Notes: a model not told the origin generated them from the letters alone. A stretch of DNA of 64,000 bases from an archaeon (GCA_018653485.1 JABHZE010000006.1:1-64000), one strand, 5' to 3'. Numbered from the stretch's first letter, positions 54,501-60,221 are shown. Numbers and translations are program-made.

Positions 54501-55987
54501 AACATATTGTTCCAAATATAACTCTTGTTTCTCCATTAAATGATAGTGGAAATAATGGAAGTATTGATTTTGTGTTTAATGTAAATTCAAGTATTAATGT
54601 TACAAATTGTTCATTGTATTTTAATGGGAATTTGAATCAGACAAATAGTAGTATGGTTAAGGAAACTAATACTAGTTTTAGTTTAAGTGGATTAGGTATT
54701 GCAATGTATAATTGGAGTATAAGATGTTATGATAATGTATCTAATTTTAGTAATTCAGATAATTTGGTTTTTGCTGTTGTGGATACAGAAGAGTTTAATG
54801 GAGAGACTACTAATTTTACTCAAGTTAATATGAGTAATATTACTAATCTTGTTTTAGATAATCCTGCTCAAGGAGTGATTAATTTTACAGAAAGTATTGA
54901 TTTAAGTAATGGGGCTAATTTTACTGATCATGTTAATGTTAGTTTTAATCGGATTGAAATAAATTCTACTGCATTACCTAGTTTGAATGCTGGTGCAAGA
55001 TTATCTCTTTATAATTTAACTTTTACAACTCCTAGAATTTTAAAAGATAATGCTATTTGTTCTGATTGTACTGAAGTGAGTTATTCTGGTGGAACCTTGG
55101 TATTTGATGTTACTGGATTTAGTGTTTATAGTGCTGAAGAAACTCCTGTTTCTGATGTTGCTGAAACAACTTCTACTGGGGGTGGAGGTGGCGGAGGATT
55201 ATTACCTACAAAGAGGGTTGTATCTGAAGGGGAATTAGTAATTAAAAATAAATTTATTGATGTATTTACTGGATTAGGATTAATTAAAACTAGGGAAATT
55301 GAAATATATAATGATAGGAGTGAAAGTGTAGGGGTAGACCTAAGGTTAGAAAATTTGGAGGATATTTTGTTTATTGATAAAAATGAATTAAATTTTGAAT
55401 TAGGTGGTTATGAAAAGAAAATAATTATTGCAAGAATTGTTGCTCCAGAATTAGCAGGAATTTACGAAGGGATTATTGAAGTGAATGATGGTGAGAAACA
55501 AGAAATAAAAGTTGCTATAAATGTTAATAAAAAAGAATTGTTATTTGATGCAAAAATTACAATTCCATGGGATTATAGATTAGTTAAACAAGGTTCTAAT
55601 TTAGAAAGTCAGATTGATTTAATTCCAATGGTAGATGATGCAAGATTTGATGTTACTACTAATTATATAATTAAGAATTTTGAAGGAAAGAGTTTTTTGA
55701 AAGAGAGTGAAACTTTCTTGATTGATGGGCAGAAATCTTTTAATAAGGAATTTATGACTAATACATTACCTCTTGGAGAGTATGTTTTAGAATTAGAATT
55801 AATTTATCCAAATGGTGTGGCTGTTTCACATTCTAGTTTTGAAGTTAGAGAGGGTGTTGGAGTTTTAGCATCTATTTCGAATTATAGGCTTGTAGTGTTA
55901 TTATTGGTATTAAGTGTTTTAATTTTGGTTATTGCAATAATTTTAATAGACATAAGATATAAAAAACTTAAACTCCATAAAAAATAA
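39563..55987 (+). CDS. 5474-residue multidomain surface protein with LamG, beta-propeller and phosphoesterase domains
   Basis: The cytoplasmic N-terminal tag (YRNGKKFGPYYYESYR) and TM1 (about 73-95) are followed by a Glu/Asp-rich region (to about 480) and the AEHLDS module (about 567-690). Six LamG domains (about 950-1210, 1746-2026, 2656-2946, 3073-3386, 3493-3833, 4310-4575) alternate with near-identical Ig-like repeats (NITLYGNWSGSWAENETS). Two DNRLRE domains lie at about 1393-1576 and 2467-2650. Two beta-propeller-like parts are at about 2163-2466 and 4643-4943; the second resembles SdiA-regulated YjiK. A calcineurin-like phosphoesterase spans about 3877-4143: DTQ (D3889), GD 3924-3925, GNHD 3958-3961, H4041, GGH 4074-4076. 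A Gly linker, stalk (about 5205-5440) and C-terminal TM (about 5440-5462) end it. Both termini are cytoplasmic, so the ectodomain forms a loop. An adhesive, glycan-binding machine with enzyme activity is likely. Confidence 0.93.
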   Translation: MAYKKFFYRNGKKFGPYYYESYRDGSGKVKKKYMGTTDPDKGKKGLKKNSLRDGKNISKSLKKNNNVGVTKSLSIFLILGLVFLLILGVGFLSNGKSNNFISGFAINPDISDGEMSEFISEVLDKEEIVESFDGEVGLEIKEPPVLSGEVISENKNQRMEFDIRGSEQGSENGGIRLYFDLLSYSEFVESVSEEIVEDETGVVTGLVNGFLSLTGRVVEGISDSEELEDSNNAEETSVIMEGYGVEDLEDAEDSNIDLEEIKEKVEELSEAELEIIEEGAVVEAEDFEIVVSSIPDETEDSDNDEYKWGYNVRLNDLNFMAKIEVTSDEELEIYSSDSIKIGRQILSFKDLVDEGYNIRFEKPVLEVELDEVESISDSNESEDLENVDEINVSDDEIEEVEEVVDEINVTEEVVGNESEIEVIEEIVIDVENNVTEEVVGNESEIEVIEVIEEEEIEVEEIEEIEDEEVEEEAEEIIEAPKGVPTSADEGNKVGKEETIVESVVEVIENVVGGLFLGITGNVIENGEVEDIEYENTISVYIEKAFNEDEASVGDIIYLDPSLIIIPISGAEHLDSEKEFVSDIYDETRILDNVWSEAIDDGEYVRVTFKEELDNSRDITLKPRIVSGSPVIEVYEYESSDLIVSFDNIISNEYNQVLLKNLEGVQDVFDLKIVGGSVEFDHIVDAIILVQNKSVADAYSSPSTSITTTLDSAPTSGNLLVTAVGMDKSSGTITVPSGFTLVHDYASSSVSGAMAYKISNGSETSTTWSWVSSQEGTAWVGEYSGLATSGVLDVKQEDDSSTSSTQSQSTGTTAETSQADELAVAFVTVDSAQNIETGRAWTNSFIIQDHAPGLSGTPGLNVAHKILSSTGTVETTFSTSDTGDQSYAVVATFKAYEATAPNITFVAPTPDDSDTTENTSIEINASIISGEGLDEVKYSWDGINYTMHNDSLVLFMNFDNVAGLGESDGSLVIDLSANSNNGTPAGTAAATATAKYGGAYTFDGNSDYIDLQEPASLKLSRFTIMTWFRRTGNGVTATIGTGGVTDCIPLVTKGNGEADGDNRDANYAFCITDGTDVLAGDYEDSGGSPNNHPVLATTTIVNDVWYHGTLTYNGSDFSIYTNGVLEGTVYPDTGPRSDSIQDNAIASSLDSDGTPAEGFFQGQMDEVRIWNISLTAEEIAQQYMSNLNKYDTDKWVLHVNQSKNATTGLDLGSYDYFVSIRNSSGSENISETRTITIGNVDNAPSITLVSPSDASTQTNLTVVFNCSATDGEELANITLYGNWSGSWAENETSVIKGTSNSSSWMFDLGDSTTYLWNCYSCDNSSQCSWGSSNYTFSLDSSLDLVAPNVTLNLPSNGSTEVSTSVTFNCSSTDAVNLSNSSLYFSSGSSGEVVTVIFQEDGNFANHTNDTHLKASAATTNYGGVKLEIDGPSTIEHALISYPNLIGNGAGQVPLGSTIVSADLSLWNDNDAGDTPLIYIVIQDWTEDGATWNTYDGSSSWASAGGDYDTDISVTATGLGTINANAVMNVTEFVQNWSDGGPNYGFLFYEGGSSGLSIVESEEAGDATKRPKLTVAYIAPGVAWHLNETVNLGGTDNSTTFSKTLDDNLTYTWNCLSYDLAGNSNWSITNYTFDLNTSADESDNPPSVTLNSPANASIHTNATVAFNCSATDGTELANITLYGNWSGSWAENETSVIKGTSNSSVFNVPLGDGSNYLWNCYSCDNATNCSWAASNFSFLLNTSYSPIVFVVPTPTNASSTTNTSIEINVSITESDLDELIFNWNGSNFTLFNDSLILMSNFDNVSALGESSGIVDLAGGDKNGTIVGNALTTGKYGSAFNYDGNDYLSYGVLGALSDRSVGVWLKGTSWVYTGAWPNTVFAFNTAAGGNTDIVRFNTTGGVGYYSGATLQCTGSNVSISTGEWHHYLFVTDAGSSSKTYLDGNLVENCGSWSPSVNSDDVLFIGQEIDTATPSDHFDGVIDELRVWNRVLSAAEAKQLYFMNLNKYDSNKWVLYGNQSKNSTTGLDDASYNFQTFVIDGDSNLEKSDKRFVTVDGAVDNAPTTTLVSPADASTQTNLTIAFNCSAVDGTKLANITLYGNWSGSWAENETSVISGTSNSSSWNFNLSDNSNYLWNCYACDNASQCSWGSSNFSFKTDTSYISVDPFYDGISVGDLDNSSNWQEVSGLAITQNTSNTGFIWGQSDGSIDLLLAINLSDGSNAGEWTLSGINGVDYEDLSSATIGGVHYIYLADMGDNGDSRGTIIIYRIKEPTINGTNGVVASGDIETITCEYPGGGDAPSHQDAETLLVDPESGDMYIITKRESVPGVYSLAQNASYAGTQTLTFEGDMWDIPDIASTAAPGNAVGGDISPDGLKILVKSCGETFLFQRSDNSTSIFDTLNSTPVNLSSYVGGGILNYVSSHPSQEPQGEAVTFSRNSQDYFTASEFVSGEGSGNGYPLFRYNKTNQTVTTIVFQEGVSPNSSYAGTEDTYIWENENSSHGDAGTFVVDLNAADERKGLLKFNLSDIPSNATIIGARLDLNIGVEGQGWTFHRILSVDWNESSAYDDLPGSAGIDIDDVEVSSTEDNRNGVTLDTYLGGIRNNMALDTVQNWVNGSQENYGWLIKASHATDGQQFNSSESGISVRPRLTIRYIEGVAAPVDAVPVVNFVNPTLNNTSVTSNTFVEINASINDANLSQVIYNWNGANFTLFNDSLVLMMNFDNVSALGENDTHVVDVSGGGNNGTLGGTARANVSGKFGSALGLDGNSDYAEIVDSSSLDIGTNSMTIEAWVYPETFGSMDEIVKKDGAYILRLSGTSGAIEGYLWADTNGNPVGPSTNLLTQNAWNYVVMTYNTTHQQLFVNGVADATDPQIGNVDNSAINLMIGSHQNKGSEFFEGNIDEVRIWNRSLSFEEIQQNYMSNLQKFNSSQWYLYVNQSLNSTDGLVNGNYTYNVFGIDESDGFGTSGERSVSIDNVVPVVGLVNPANNTLNDTTNTINFFYNVSDVSSISNCSLIINKVINSTVESPTKDQTNSISAILGSSGTYNWSVNCSDAGGNVGASEVRNLSVNYTAPVPTFITLNSPANGISDLVLGNVTLNWSILGVNKTEVFVNNNTNNLDTSLVYVRSGQANGSYTHNFSNFVLQSEDNLVALYHFDNRSSYGENSTYYYDFSGKGNNISCTTTCPDLNESGKLGGAMQFDGSSDYLSSGTTDLPNQPVNYSIEAWVFFDNVGAATYNIVWSRNSVAGNTLIMLLGPRNGNSLNVAHDISLYDTGFALSSQKWYHFVQRYNGTTLSVFADNVEIYTNSSVNAISTSTTCQILIGVDSDDGCAGSFGADYFDGMIDEFAFYNKSLSDAEISNHYVVGNGTYYWNANVTLENGSVINSGVRSFSIGSSADTSPSVTLVSPSNNGVSVSTDVNFNCSAVDGIELANITLYGNWSGSFVANETSVIKGVSNSSVFSVTLGDEAKYSWNCYACDNASQCSWGSSNFTIRVDTNYALNTSIIYPTNNANISQTGSIDLNWSIDDGNETWVYASNDSSNLGSSLIYHTNESGNNVYTYGHNWSGLVAQSSISDTIGLWNFDSSGTITNDETGNHNANCSNCPSFVEKGKFAGSFEFDGVDDYFEMPDSNDWDMPSWTIMGWFNMSGPGVNVNTGSGGMLYYPIISKGMAETETGIDDMAFAVGVCNESDATCPRTGLAVDFEIITNSTNVPLVGDTNLSFNEWYHFAAVYDNSTTTLKLYLNGKLDGSRDTFTQATQSSIMRVGIGTSFKTDNTTTGAWNGLIDNLVVINRSLSQAEIIPYYNLSAQKYYWNANVSNGSTNLSSGVYQFNLTQNYAPSMQLVNPAIGTNTENTSMNLIVNVSDSNGESVNVSFYGSEGVVANNFTIITLPDTQNMAENYPELFDKEMNWIVGNYSNLNGKIVLHLGDLVNQPANTTQWDVANKSMRLLDNNSIPYLVTQGNHDLIGDTDYTNFNLYFPLSRLNQTSAYSGSYINGNNMYSLMTIEGMKFGFLSLNYNPNNTVLAWANQTVSNFSDYRWIVFSHSMIQNDADCLTVAGSNIWNNFANWHSNVFMLLGGHVPGTYNCTKTGNSGNTVYGIVANYQSETRAGDGKVRYYTFDPNADKIYAYTYNTNLTSFDTDAGDQFVISNFSMNASSYVQLYNNASVPNNAEVNFTWTGLNNSDYYWYVNVSDGISTSGSAIWNFTKVAEVVPTVTLNLPANWANITTTNATFNCSVTNDGLLNVTLYGNWSGSFAENETSSITGTSNSSSWDLNLSNGIYSWNCYSCDSDGACGWGASNFTLNISVPLTPPNVTLVSPSDSSIQTNASIDFNCSVIEDINMKNISLYINGSGASGSELAGTDNELILYHLNNDSSIGESDSLIVDSVDYDNATFSGGAGFSTTKFLGEGSAEFADTGNDSIEINFGKGVNPSTNPFSIVLWANKTNTCNTGDDDHLFGSSLGTNVRSYIRCRVDNWAYRVQGNVAVDSGQAVQLNTWTHIGLVMNGTHANFYINGSLYNSDAYTSYVLGSNFMVGGVADGGAGGEQWGGLIDEFALYNRSLTSAEVLDIYNAQKGGLNLSESFNLNQTNNLTGTINSTIFSLTLPDNESYKWNCYGCDNDSQCRWGSSNFSFALNTSYSIPAPALYYGSGTESNGSSFERTWIYMDGRVVGSNFSNITFNLHNASGLVSNITTVNRTGFVLANYDTTVLDNSNLALDDDSSGLAYNPETGTIYVVHNNPPTLDEMYINGTLNRTITLSSFDDTEAVTYINTTGNYHYLGIAEEGRGNMSIIRINLTTTSVSFSGSDSTNYDLGLGDLANLGFEGLCYDSVRNIFYGVKEKSDMEVYRINLSAPTKVTELFDAEALLTVTDLSGCDYDENTETLFLLSHESQNITAVNLSGSKVGGFALPNVVQAEGLIFDNYGENMYVMGEGDFLSIFRTNNFSVSYNFTGLSADAYHYNISGVNTLGGVNSTGMRYLTLTEHIVPNITLVSPLNDSGNNGSIDFVFNVNSSINVTNCSLYFNGNLNQTNSSMVKETNTSFSLSGLGIAMYNWSIRCYDNVSNFSNSDNLVFAVVDTEEFNGETTNFTQVNMSNITNLVLDNPAQGVINFTESIDLSNGANFTDHVNVSFNRIEINSTALPSLNAGARLSLYNLTFTTPRILKDNAICSDCTEVSYSGGTLVFDVTGFSVYSAEETPVSDVAETTSTGGGGGGGLLPTKRVVSEGELVIKNKFIDVFTGLGLIKTREIEIYNDRSESVGVDLRLENLEDILFIDKNELNFELGGYEKKIIIARIVAPELAGIYEGIIEVNDGEKQEIKVAINVNKKELLFDAKITIPWDYRLVKQGSNLESQIDLIPMVDDARFDVTTNYIIKNFEGKSFLKESETFLIDGQKSFNKEFMTNTLPLGEYVLELELIYPNGVAVSHSSFEVREGVGVLASISNYRLVVLLLVLSVLILVIAIILIDIRYKKLKLHKK
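40784..40910 (+). repeat. 52-nt perfect direct repeat in the acidic region of the giant
   Basis: The 52 bases at 40784-40835 recur exactly at 40859-40910 (offset 75 bases, 25 codons), encoding NVTEEVVGNESEIEVIE twice. The surrounding codons are a Glu-rich run. Slippage or recombination could change the length of this spacer without shifting frame. Confidence 0.92.
43385..52335 (+). repeat. Five dispersed near-identical copies of an Ig-like repeat core
   Basis: A 53-base block encoding NITLYGNWSGSWAENETS occurs at 43385-43437 and 44588-44640, at 45833-45885 with a single visible change, at 49844-49896 with several changes and, more diverged, at about 52280-52335. Flanking codons for the Cys-containing strand (LWNCY.CDN..CSW) are also conserved. 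DNA identity this high across 8 kb suggests recent duplication or gene conversion, and invites deletion or domain shuffling. Confidence 0.88.
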
Positions 55988-56003
55988 GGTTGAAGTATAA
56001 AAA

Positions 56004-57254
56004 ATGAAGGATGTAAAAAAGAGGAAGGGTAAAAATAGAAAAGTAATTGGGATTAGTTTGTTAATTTTAATTTTAATTGTTATAGGATTTTATTTTTTTA
56101 ATGGTTTTCAGGAAAGTATTGAGGCTGAAGGGAGTTTTGATGTTAAGGATTTATTTTTAAAAATTAATTTAAATCCGGGAGTAGATTCTATTTATGAAGT
56201 AGGTATTGAAAATATAAATAAAAGAGACAATGAATTTTTAATTAAAGTAAATGGATTAGAGGATTTTGTTTTTAGTGACGAGAAAATAATAATTAATTAT
56301 GGTGAGGAGGGAAAGGTTAAATTAAATATTCAAATTCCTGAAGATAGTGTTGCAGGAGTTTATGTGGGTAGTTTAGTGATTACATTAGATGGACTTTTAA
56401 AGAGAGTTCCAATTATCTTAGAAGTAGAAAGTGAAGAAATTTTATTTGATGCAAATATTGATTTATATCCTAAGGGAGAATCATTAGTTAAAGGAAGACA
56501 ATTAATTTCTGAAATAAAGTTATTTGATTTAGCAAGCATAGGAGTTAGAGATATTGAATTAGAATATTTTGTTAAGGATTTTGACGGAAGGACTTTAATT
56601 TCTGAAACAGAAAGTAAGGCTATAGATGGTAGATTAGATTATACTAAAAGTTTTCAAGTTCCTGAAAATATGGAATTGAATGAATATGTTTTAGGGGTAG
56701 TTGTTAAATATCAAAATTCTGCAGGGGTTTCAAGTGTTTTTTTTAATGTAGTAGATAAAAATGGAAATATTTTTGATTCTAGTGATCTGTCTTTTATGAT
56801 TATTTTATTTTCATTCTTTTTTGTTGTTTTTATTATAATTTTTGTTTATTATATTTTTTATAGGGATAAATTATTTGGAGAATTACAAAGGCAGTATAAA
56901 AGAGAATTAAAAAAACAAAAAGAAATTCTTTTAGAAAAAGAAAAATGTGTGTATTCTAAACTTAAAACTAGTGAAGAGCGAGAGGTTTATAGAAAGGAAA
57001 TTGGAAAGATTAAGAAAGGCAGATTAAGTGAATTAGGAGAGATGCATAAGGAAAGAGTAAGTGAATTGAAGAAGATGAAAGGGAAAGTTAAAAAGAAGGA
57101 TATTAAGAATAAACTTAATGAATGGAAAAAGAAAGGATATGATACAAGTGTTTTAGATAAGAAATACAAGGTTCCTGAGGTGAAAGATGTTAAGAATAAA
57201 CTTAATGAATGGAAAAAGAAAGGATATGATACAAGTGTTTTAGAGAAAAAGTGA
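56004..57254 (+). CDS. Stand-alone stalk protein with two TMs and a coiled-coil tail
   Basis: 416 residues. A basic start and TM1 (about 15-33) precede a two-domain stalk (about 42-265) homologous to the membrane-proximal part of the 5474-residue giant. Compare ELLFDAKI with EILFDANI, then FEGKSFLKESE with FDGRTLISETE. TM2 (about 268-292) leads to a charged coiled coil ending in two copies of VKNKLNEWKKKGYDTSVL. The gene starts 16 bases after the giant's stop. It looks like a partner that pairs stalk-to-stalk with the giant and offers the cytoplasmic tail the giant lacks (inference). The WKKKGYD element may dock the coiled-coil protein encoded next. Confidence 0.9.
   Translation: MKDVKKRKGKNRKVIGISLLILILIVIGFYFFNGFQESIEAEGSFDVKDLFLKINLNPGVDSIYEVGIENINKRDNEFLIKVNGLEDFVFSDEKIIINYGEEGKVKLNIQIPEDSVAGVYVGSLVITLDGLLKRVPIILEVESEEILFDANIDLYPKGESLVKGRQLISEIKLFDLASIGVRDIELEYFVKDFDGRTLISETESKAIDGRLDYTKSFQVPENMELNEYVLGVVVKYQNSAGVSSVFFNVVDKNGNIFDSSDLSFMIILFSFFFVVFIIIFVYYIFYRDKLFGELQRQYKRELKKQKEILLEKEKCVYSKLKTSEEREVYRKEIGKIKKGRLSELGEMHKERVSELKKMKGKVKKKDIKNKLNEWKKKGYDTSVLDKKYKVPEVKDVKNKLNEWKKKGYDTSVLEKK
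57103..57244 (+). repeat. 55-nt perfect direct repeat at the end of the stalk-protein gene
   Basis: The 55 bases at 57103-57157 recur exactly at 57190-57244, 87 bases (29 codons) apart. They encode KNKLNEWKKKGYDTSVL twice. Exact identity indicates a recent duplication of a C-terminal motif. Confidence 0.92.
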
Positions 57255-57296
57255 TAGTTTTATAAATAATTATCACTTAAGGTAGGTAATAAAAGA

Positions 57297-59393
57297 ATGG
57301 TGAAAAAAATTAATAAAAAAGGTGTAAGGAAAAAGAATGGTGGGAAGAAGAGAACTAATGTTGCTAAAAAACCCTCTCGTAAGGATTTTGAAGTATTTGC
57401 ACAAGGTGTTGAAAGGTTAGAAGAGTTAAGAAAAGAATTGAATAGTTTAGATACTAATAGATTTCCTGTTGAAACAGCTTCTATTAGGGGTAAATTAAAG
57501 AATGTTTCTTATATTCCTCAAATAGAAAAAGAAATAAGGGTTTTGAAAAGTAAAATTAAAGGGACTCATAAGAAAAAAGTTGTTAAAAAAAGAAAGGATA
57601 ATGTTCATAATGAAATTAAGAGATTAGAAAAAGAAATTAAATTAAGACAAAAAATTGCTGGAAAAGGAAAGGTTTCTGGGAAGGATAAAAAATTTATTAA
57701 GGATATTCCACAAATTGAGAATCAAGTTAAATCTTTGAAACAATTTGTAGATACTCAAAGAGATGATGAAAAAAGAAAAAAAGAGTTATTAAGGAGGATT
57801 GATCCTGGAGTAGGATTGGTTGTAGATGATAAGTTTAATTTAACTTTAAATGAAATTAAAGCAGAGTTATCTAAAAGACTTAAGGAAAAAGAATCTAATG
57901 TTCAAAAACAACTACAAGATGATTTAAATGCTAGAAAGAAAAATTTTGAAGTTAGATATGGGCAATTAGAAAATAAATTTTCTGAAAGATATGATAATAG
58001 GGTTAAAAGTTCATTGCAGAGAGAAGTGAAAAATAGATTTAATGATGAATTGAAAAAAAGGATTGAAATTTTAAGAGCGAGGGTTAGAAGAGAATATGTT
58101 AAGAAATTAGAAGATAATATTGAAAAGAAACTTACTAGAGAATATGATAAAAAGAAGGCAGAGATAATTAAGAAAGGAGAATTAGATAAGAAAAATATTG
58201 TAGATAATTATCTTAAAAAGAAGATGGAATTAATTAAGAGGGAGAGTTTAAATGAGGATAAATTAAAAGAAAGAGAGAGAAAATTTGCTTTAGAACTTTC
58301 AAAGGTTATTGGTGAGAAAAAGAAATCTATAAAAGAATATGCTGAGAAAAAAGAGGAATTAATTAAAAGAATTGGATTAACTGAGGAATCCTTTAAGAGA
58401 GCGTATGCTAAAAAGAAAGCTGAATTAATTAGAAAAGGGAATTTGGATGAGGAATCTTTTAAGAGAGCATATGATAAAAAGAAGGCTGAATTAATTAAAG
58501 GGAGAAAATTAGAAGAAAAAAAATTAGAAGAAAGAGAGCAGAAATTTACCTTGGAACTTTCAAAAGTTATTGGTGAGAAAAAGAAGTTTTTTCAAAAAGG
58601 TAAATTAAATATTAAGAGTTCTAAGGAACATATTGAAAAACTTAAGAAAGAACTTAAGGATGAATTTGAATCTAGAAGAAAAGAAGTTGAAAGAAAATTT
58701 AAGAAAGAATATTCTGATAAGGATCGTAAATTAAAAGAAAGAGAAAGAAAGTTTACTATGGAGCTTTCTAAGATTCTTGGGGAAAAGAAAAAGGTTTTGA
58801 AGAATGGTAAGATAAAAATTAAAATTTCTAAAATGCATATAGATAAACTTAAAGAAAATCTTAAAAAAGAGTTTGAATCTAAAAGAAAAGAAATTGAATC
58901 AGATCATTTAAAGAAATTAAATAATGAAAAAACTAAACTTAAACAACATTTTCAGGAAGAAATTTTAGCAAATAGGGTTCGGATGAATAATAAATTGCAT
59001 GAACATATGACTCAGGAAGTTAAGAAATTACATAAGGAACATGATGTTAAGGCTAATGTTGAGGTAGGGAAGATAGAGGATATTAAGAAAAGATTAGCTA
59101 ATGAGAGGGGTGCTTTGAGTAGAATTAGAAATAATTTGAATTCTGAGATTAGAAAAGTTAGGGCTGAAGGAGATGATTATAAAAAGAAAGTTGAAGAAAG
59201 ACTTGTTGATGAGAAGAATAGGGCTGTTAAGAGTGCAGTGGTTAAACAATCTGTTTTGATTAAAAAACAATTACAAAAAGAGTTTGAGAATCGGTTGATT
59301 TTGGAATTGCAGAAAAAGCAGGCTGATTTTGATAAAAAGAAAGCTAATTTGAATTTGATATTGCAGAGTAGGATGAAGCAGATGTTGAGTTAG
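57297..59393 (+). CDS. Long lysine/glutamate-rich coiled-coil protein
   Basis: 698 residues, no membrane segment. The ATG follows AAGGTAGGT. A basic head (1-30) leads to almost continuous heptad-type coiled coil. Internal repeats include IPQIE twice (about 75 and 140) and three copies of ERE.KF..ELSK..GEKKK (about 328, 420 and 482), each starting a roughly 60-100-residue unit with KRAYDKKKAELI-type segments. It resembles no specific SMC or intermediate-filament family by motif. As third gene after the giant and its stalk partner, it may form a cytoplasmic filament or scaffold under the membrane complex. The coiled-coil gene at 9220 holds the equivalent place after the ATPase giant. Confidence 0.87.
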   Translation: MVKKINKKGVRKKNGGKKRTNVAKKPSRKDFEVFAQGVERLEELRKELNSLDTNRFPVETASIRGKLKNVSYIPQIEKEIRVLKSKIKGTHKKKVVKKRKDNVHNEIKRLEKEIKLRQKIAGKGKVSGKDKKFIKDIPQIENQVKSLKQFVDTQRDDEKRKKELLRRIDPGVGLVVDDKFNLTLNEIKAELSKRLKEKESNVQKQLQDDLNARKKNFEVRYGQLENKFSERYDNRVKSSLQREVKNRFNDELKKRIEILRARVRREYVKKLEDNIEKKLTREYDKKKAEIIKKGELDKKNIVDNYLKKKMELIKRESLNEDKLKERERKFALELSKVIGEKKKSIKEYAEKKEELIKRIGLTEESFKRAYAKKKAELIRKGNLDEESFKRAYDKKKAELIKGRKLEEKKLEEREQKFTLELSKVIGEKKKFFQKGKLNIKSSKEHIEKLKKELKDEFESRRKEVERKFKKEYSDKDRKLKERERKFTMELSKILGEKKKVLKNGKIKIKISKMHIDKLKENLKKEFESKRKEIESDHLKKLNNEKTKLKQHFQEEILANRVRMNNKLHEHMTQEVKKLHKEHDVKANVEVGKIEDIKKRLANERGALSRIRNNLNSEIRKVRAEGDDYKKKVEERLVDEKNRAVKSAVVKQSVLIKKQLQKEFENRLILELQKKQADFDKKKANLNLILQSRMKQMLS

Positions 59394-59425
59394 AGATTTT
59401 TGTTGAAGTGAGGGGTTTTTTTAGT

Positions 59426-59734
59426 TTAAGGTATTAGTTCTTCAAGTCCTTTTAAATCTCTAAAAAAAGTATACATTACATTGTTTGCTTCAGTTCTAGT
59501 TTCAAAAACAGTAGCAAGTATTATATTATGGTATGATAGGTGGGTGACTCTGTCATTAGTTATTTGATTATGGTGATAGGCAAGTTCCCCTGATTTAATT
59601 TCAAAATAAATTGGAAGGAGGTTATATCTTTCTTGTGCAAATTCTAGTGTTTCAGCAAAAAAATCATCAATTGTTGGAGTGATTGTGGATTGATCTCCTG
59701 TAATTACGATTCTTGGTTTTGGGATTGGTTTCAT
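59426..59734 (-). CDS. Small soluble protein, unknown function
   Basis: 102 residues without signal or membrane segment. It starts KPIPKPRIVITGDQSTIT and has an alternating alpha/beta pattern with several His residues (YHHNQ, LSYHN). The ATG lacks a Shine-Dalgarno sequence, but a TATA-like ATTTAAAC on the minus strand lies about 25 bases upstream, suiting a leaderless transcript. It is convergent with the coiled-coil gene. I do not recognise the family; the frame length and composition support a real gene. Confidence 0.65.
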   Translation of the reverse strand: MKPIPKPRIVITGDQSTITPTIDDFFAETLEFAQERYNLLPIYFEIKSGELAYHHNQITNDRVTHLSYHNIILATVFETRTEANNVMYTFFRDLKGLEELIP

Positions 59735-59919
59735 GAAATTGAGGAGAAAAATTTGTTTAAATAAATAATTGTGATTGATTGAATAGGGTTGTTTTTTGAT
59801 ATTAATTTTATCGAGGGTAAATGTAATGTTCTCTCTGACAATAGAAAATATAACTTAGAAAGTGAATGAGGGTTTAAGTAACTTTTGTTGTGAATTGGAT
59901 GTTTTTTATTATAATTTAA

Positions 59920-59928
59920 TTTATATAT
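59920..59928 (+). promoter_or_regulatory. TATA box of the 89-residue protein gene
   Basis: TTTATATAT is centred about 28 bases before the ATG at 59952. The rest of the 217-base gap from 59735 shows only AT-rich sequence and no convincing frame. Confidence 0.55.
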
Positions 59929-59951
59929 GGTTGAAATCAAATTATATTTTA

Positions 59952-60221
59952 ATGGTAAATAAAACATTAAAAAAAAGAGTTTTCGGTGGTCAAAGTAGAT
60001 TTGATGATGTTGAGTTTGTTGAAGATGTTGCGAAACAAATTGTTGAAGATGTAGTTCAACACGGATATGAAAGAGTATCTATTGAAAGTGAGGGGTTTTG
60101 TACAGATTCTTGTAGAACCTTAGTTTTAGGCGGACTTAGTAGAAGAGATTATAAAAACTTTGAATTTGGAACTGAAGATGTTGAGAAAGTTTATAGAATT
60201 GAAGATTATGTTAAAGATTAA
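59952..60221 (+). CDS. Small acidic protein, unknown function
   Basis: 89 residues from the ATG at 59952, chosen because of the TATA box 28 bases upstream; the 30 codons before it in frame are hydrophobic and look untranslated. The protein has a basic start, an acidic helix (FVEDVAKQIVEDVVQHGY), a strand and two Cys (CTDSC) before LVLGGLSRRDYKNFEF. The stop overlaps that of the convergent nuclease gene by four bases. No family recognised. Confidence 0.6.
   Translation: MVNKTLKKRVFGGQSRFDDVEFVEDVAKQIVEDVVQHGYERVSIESEGFCTDSCRTLVLGGLSRRDYKNFEFGTEDVEKVYRIEDYVKD

Noticed and set aside
59731-59967. 78-residue minus-strand frame overlapping the gene at 59426 by ATGA
   Set aside because: Composition is AT-driven (Ile, Asn, Leu, Tyr, Lys) without domain pattern, it has no ribosome-binding site, and it runs antisense through the promoter and start of the gene at 59952.
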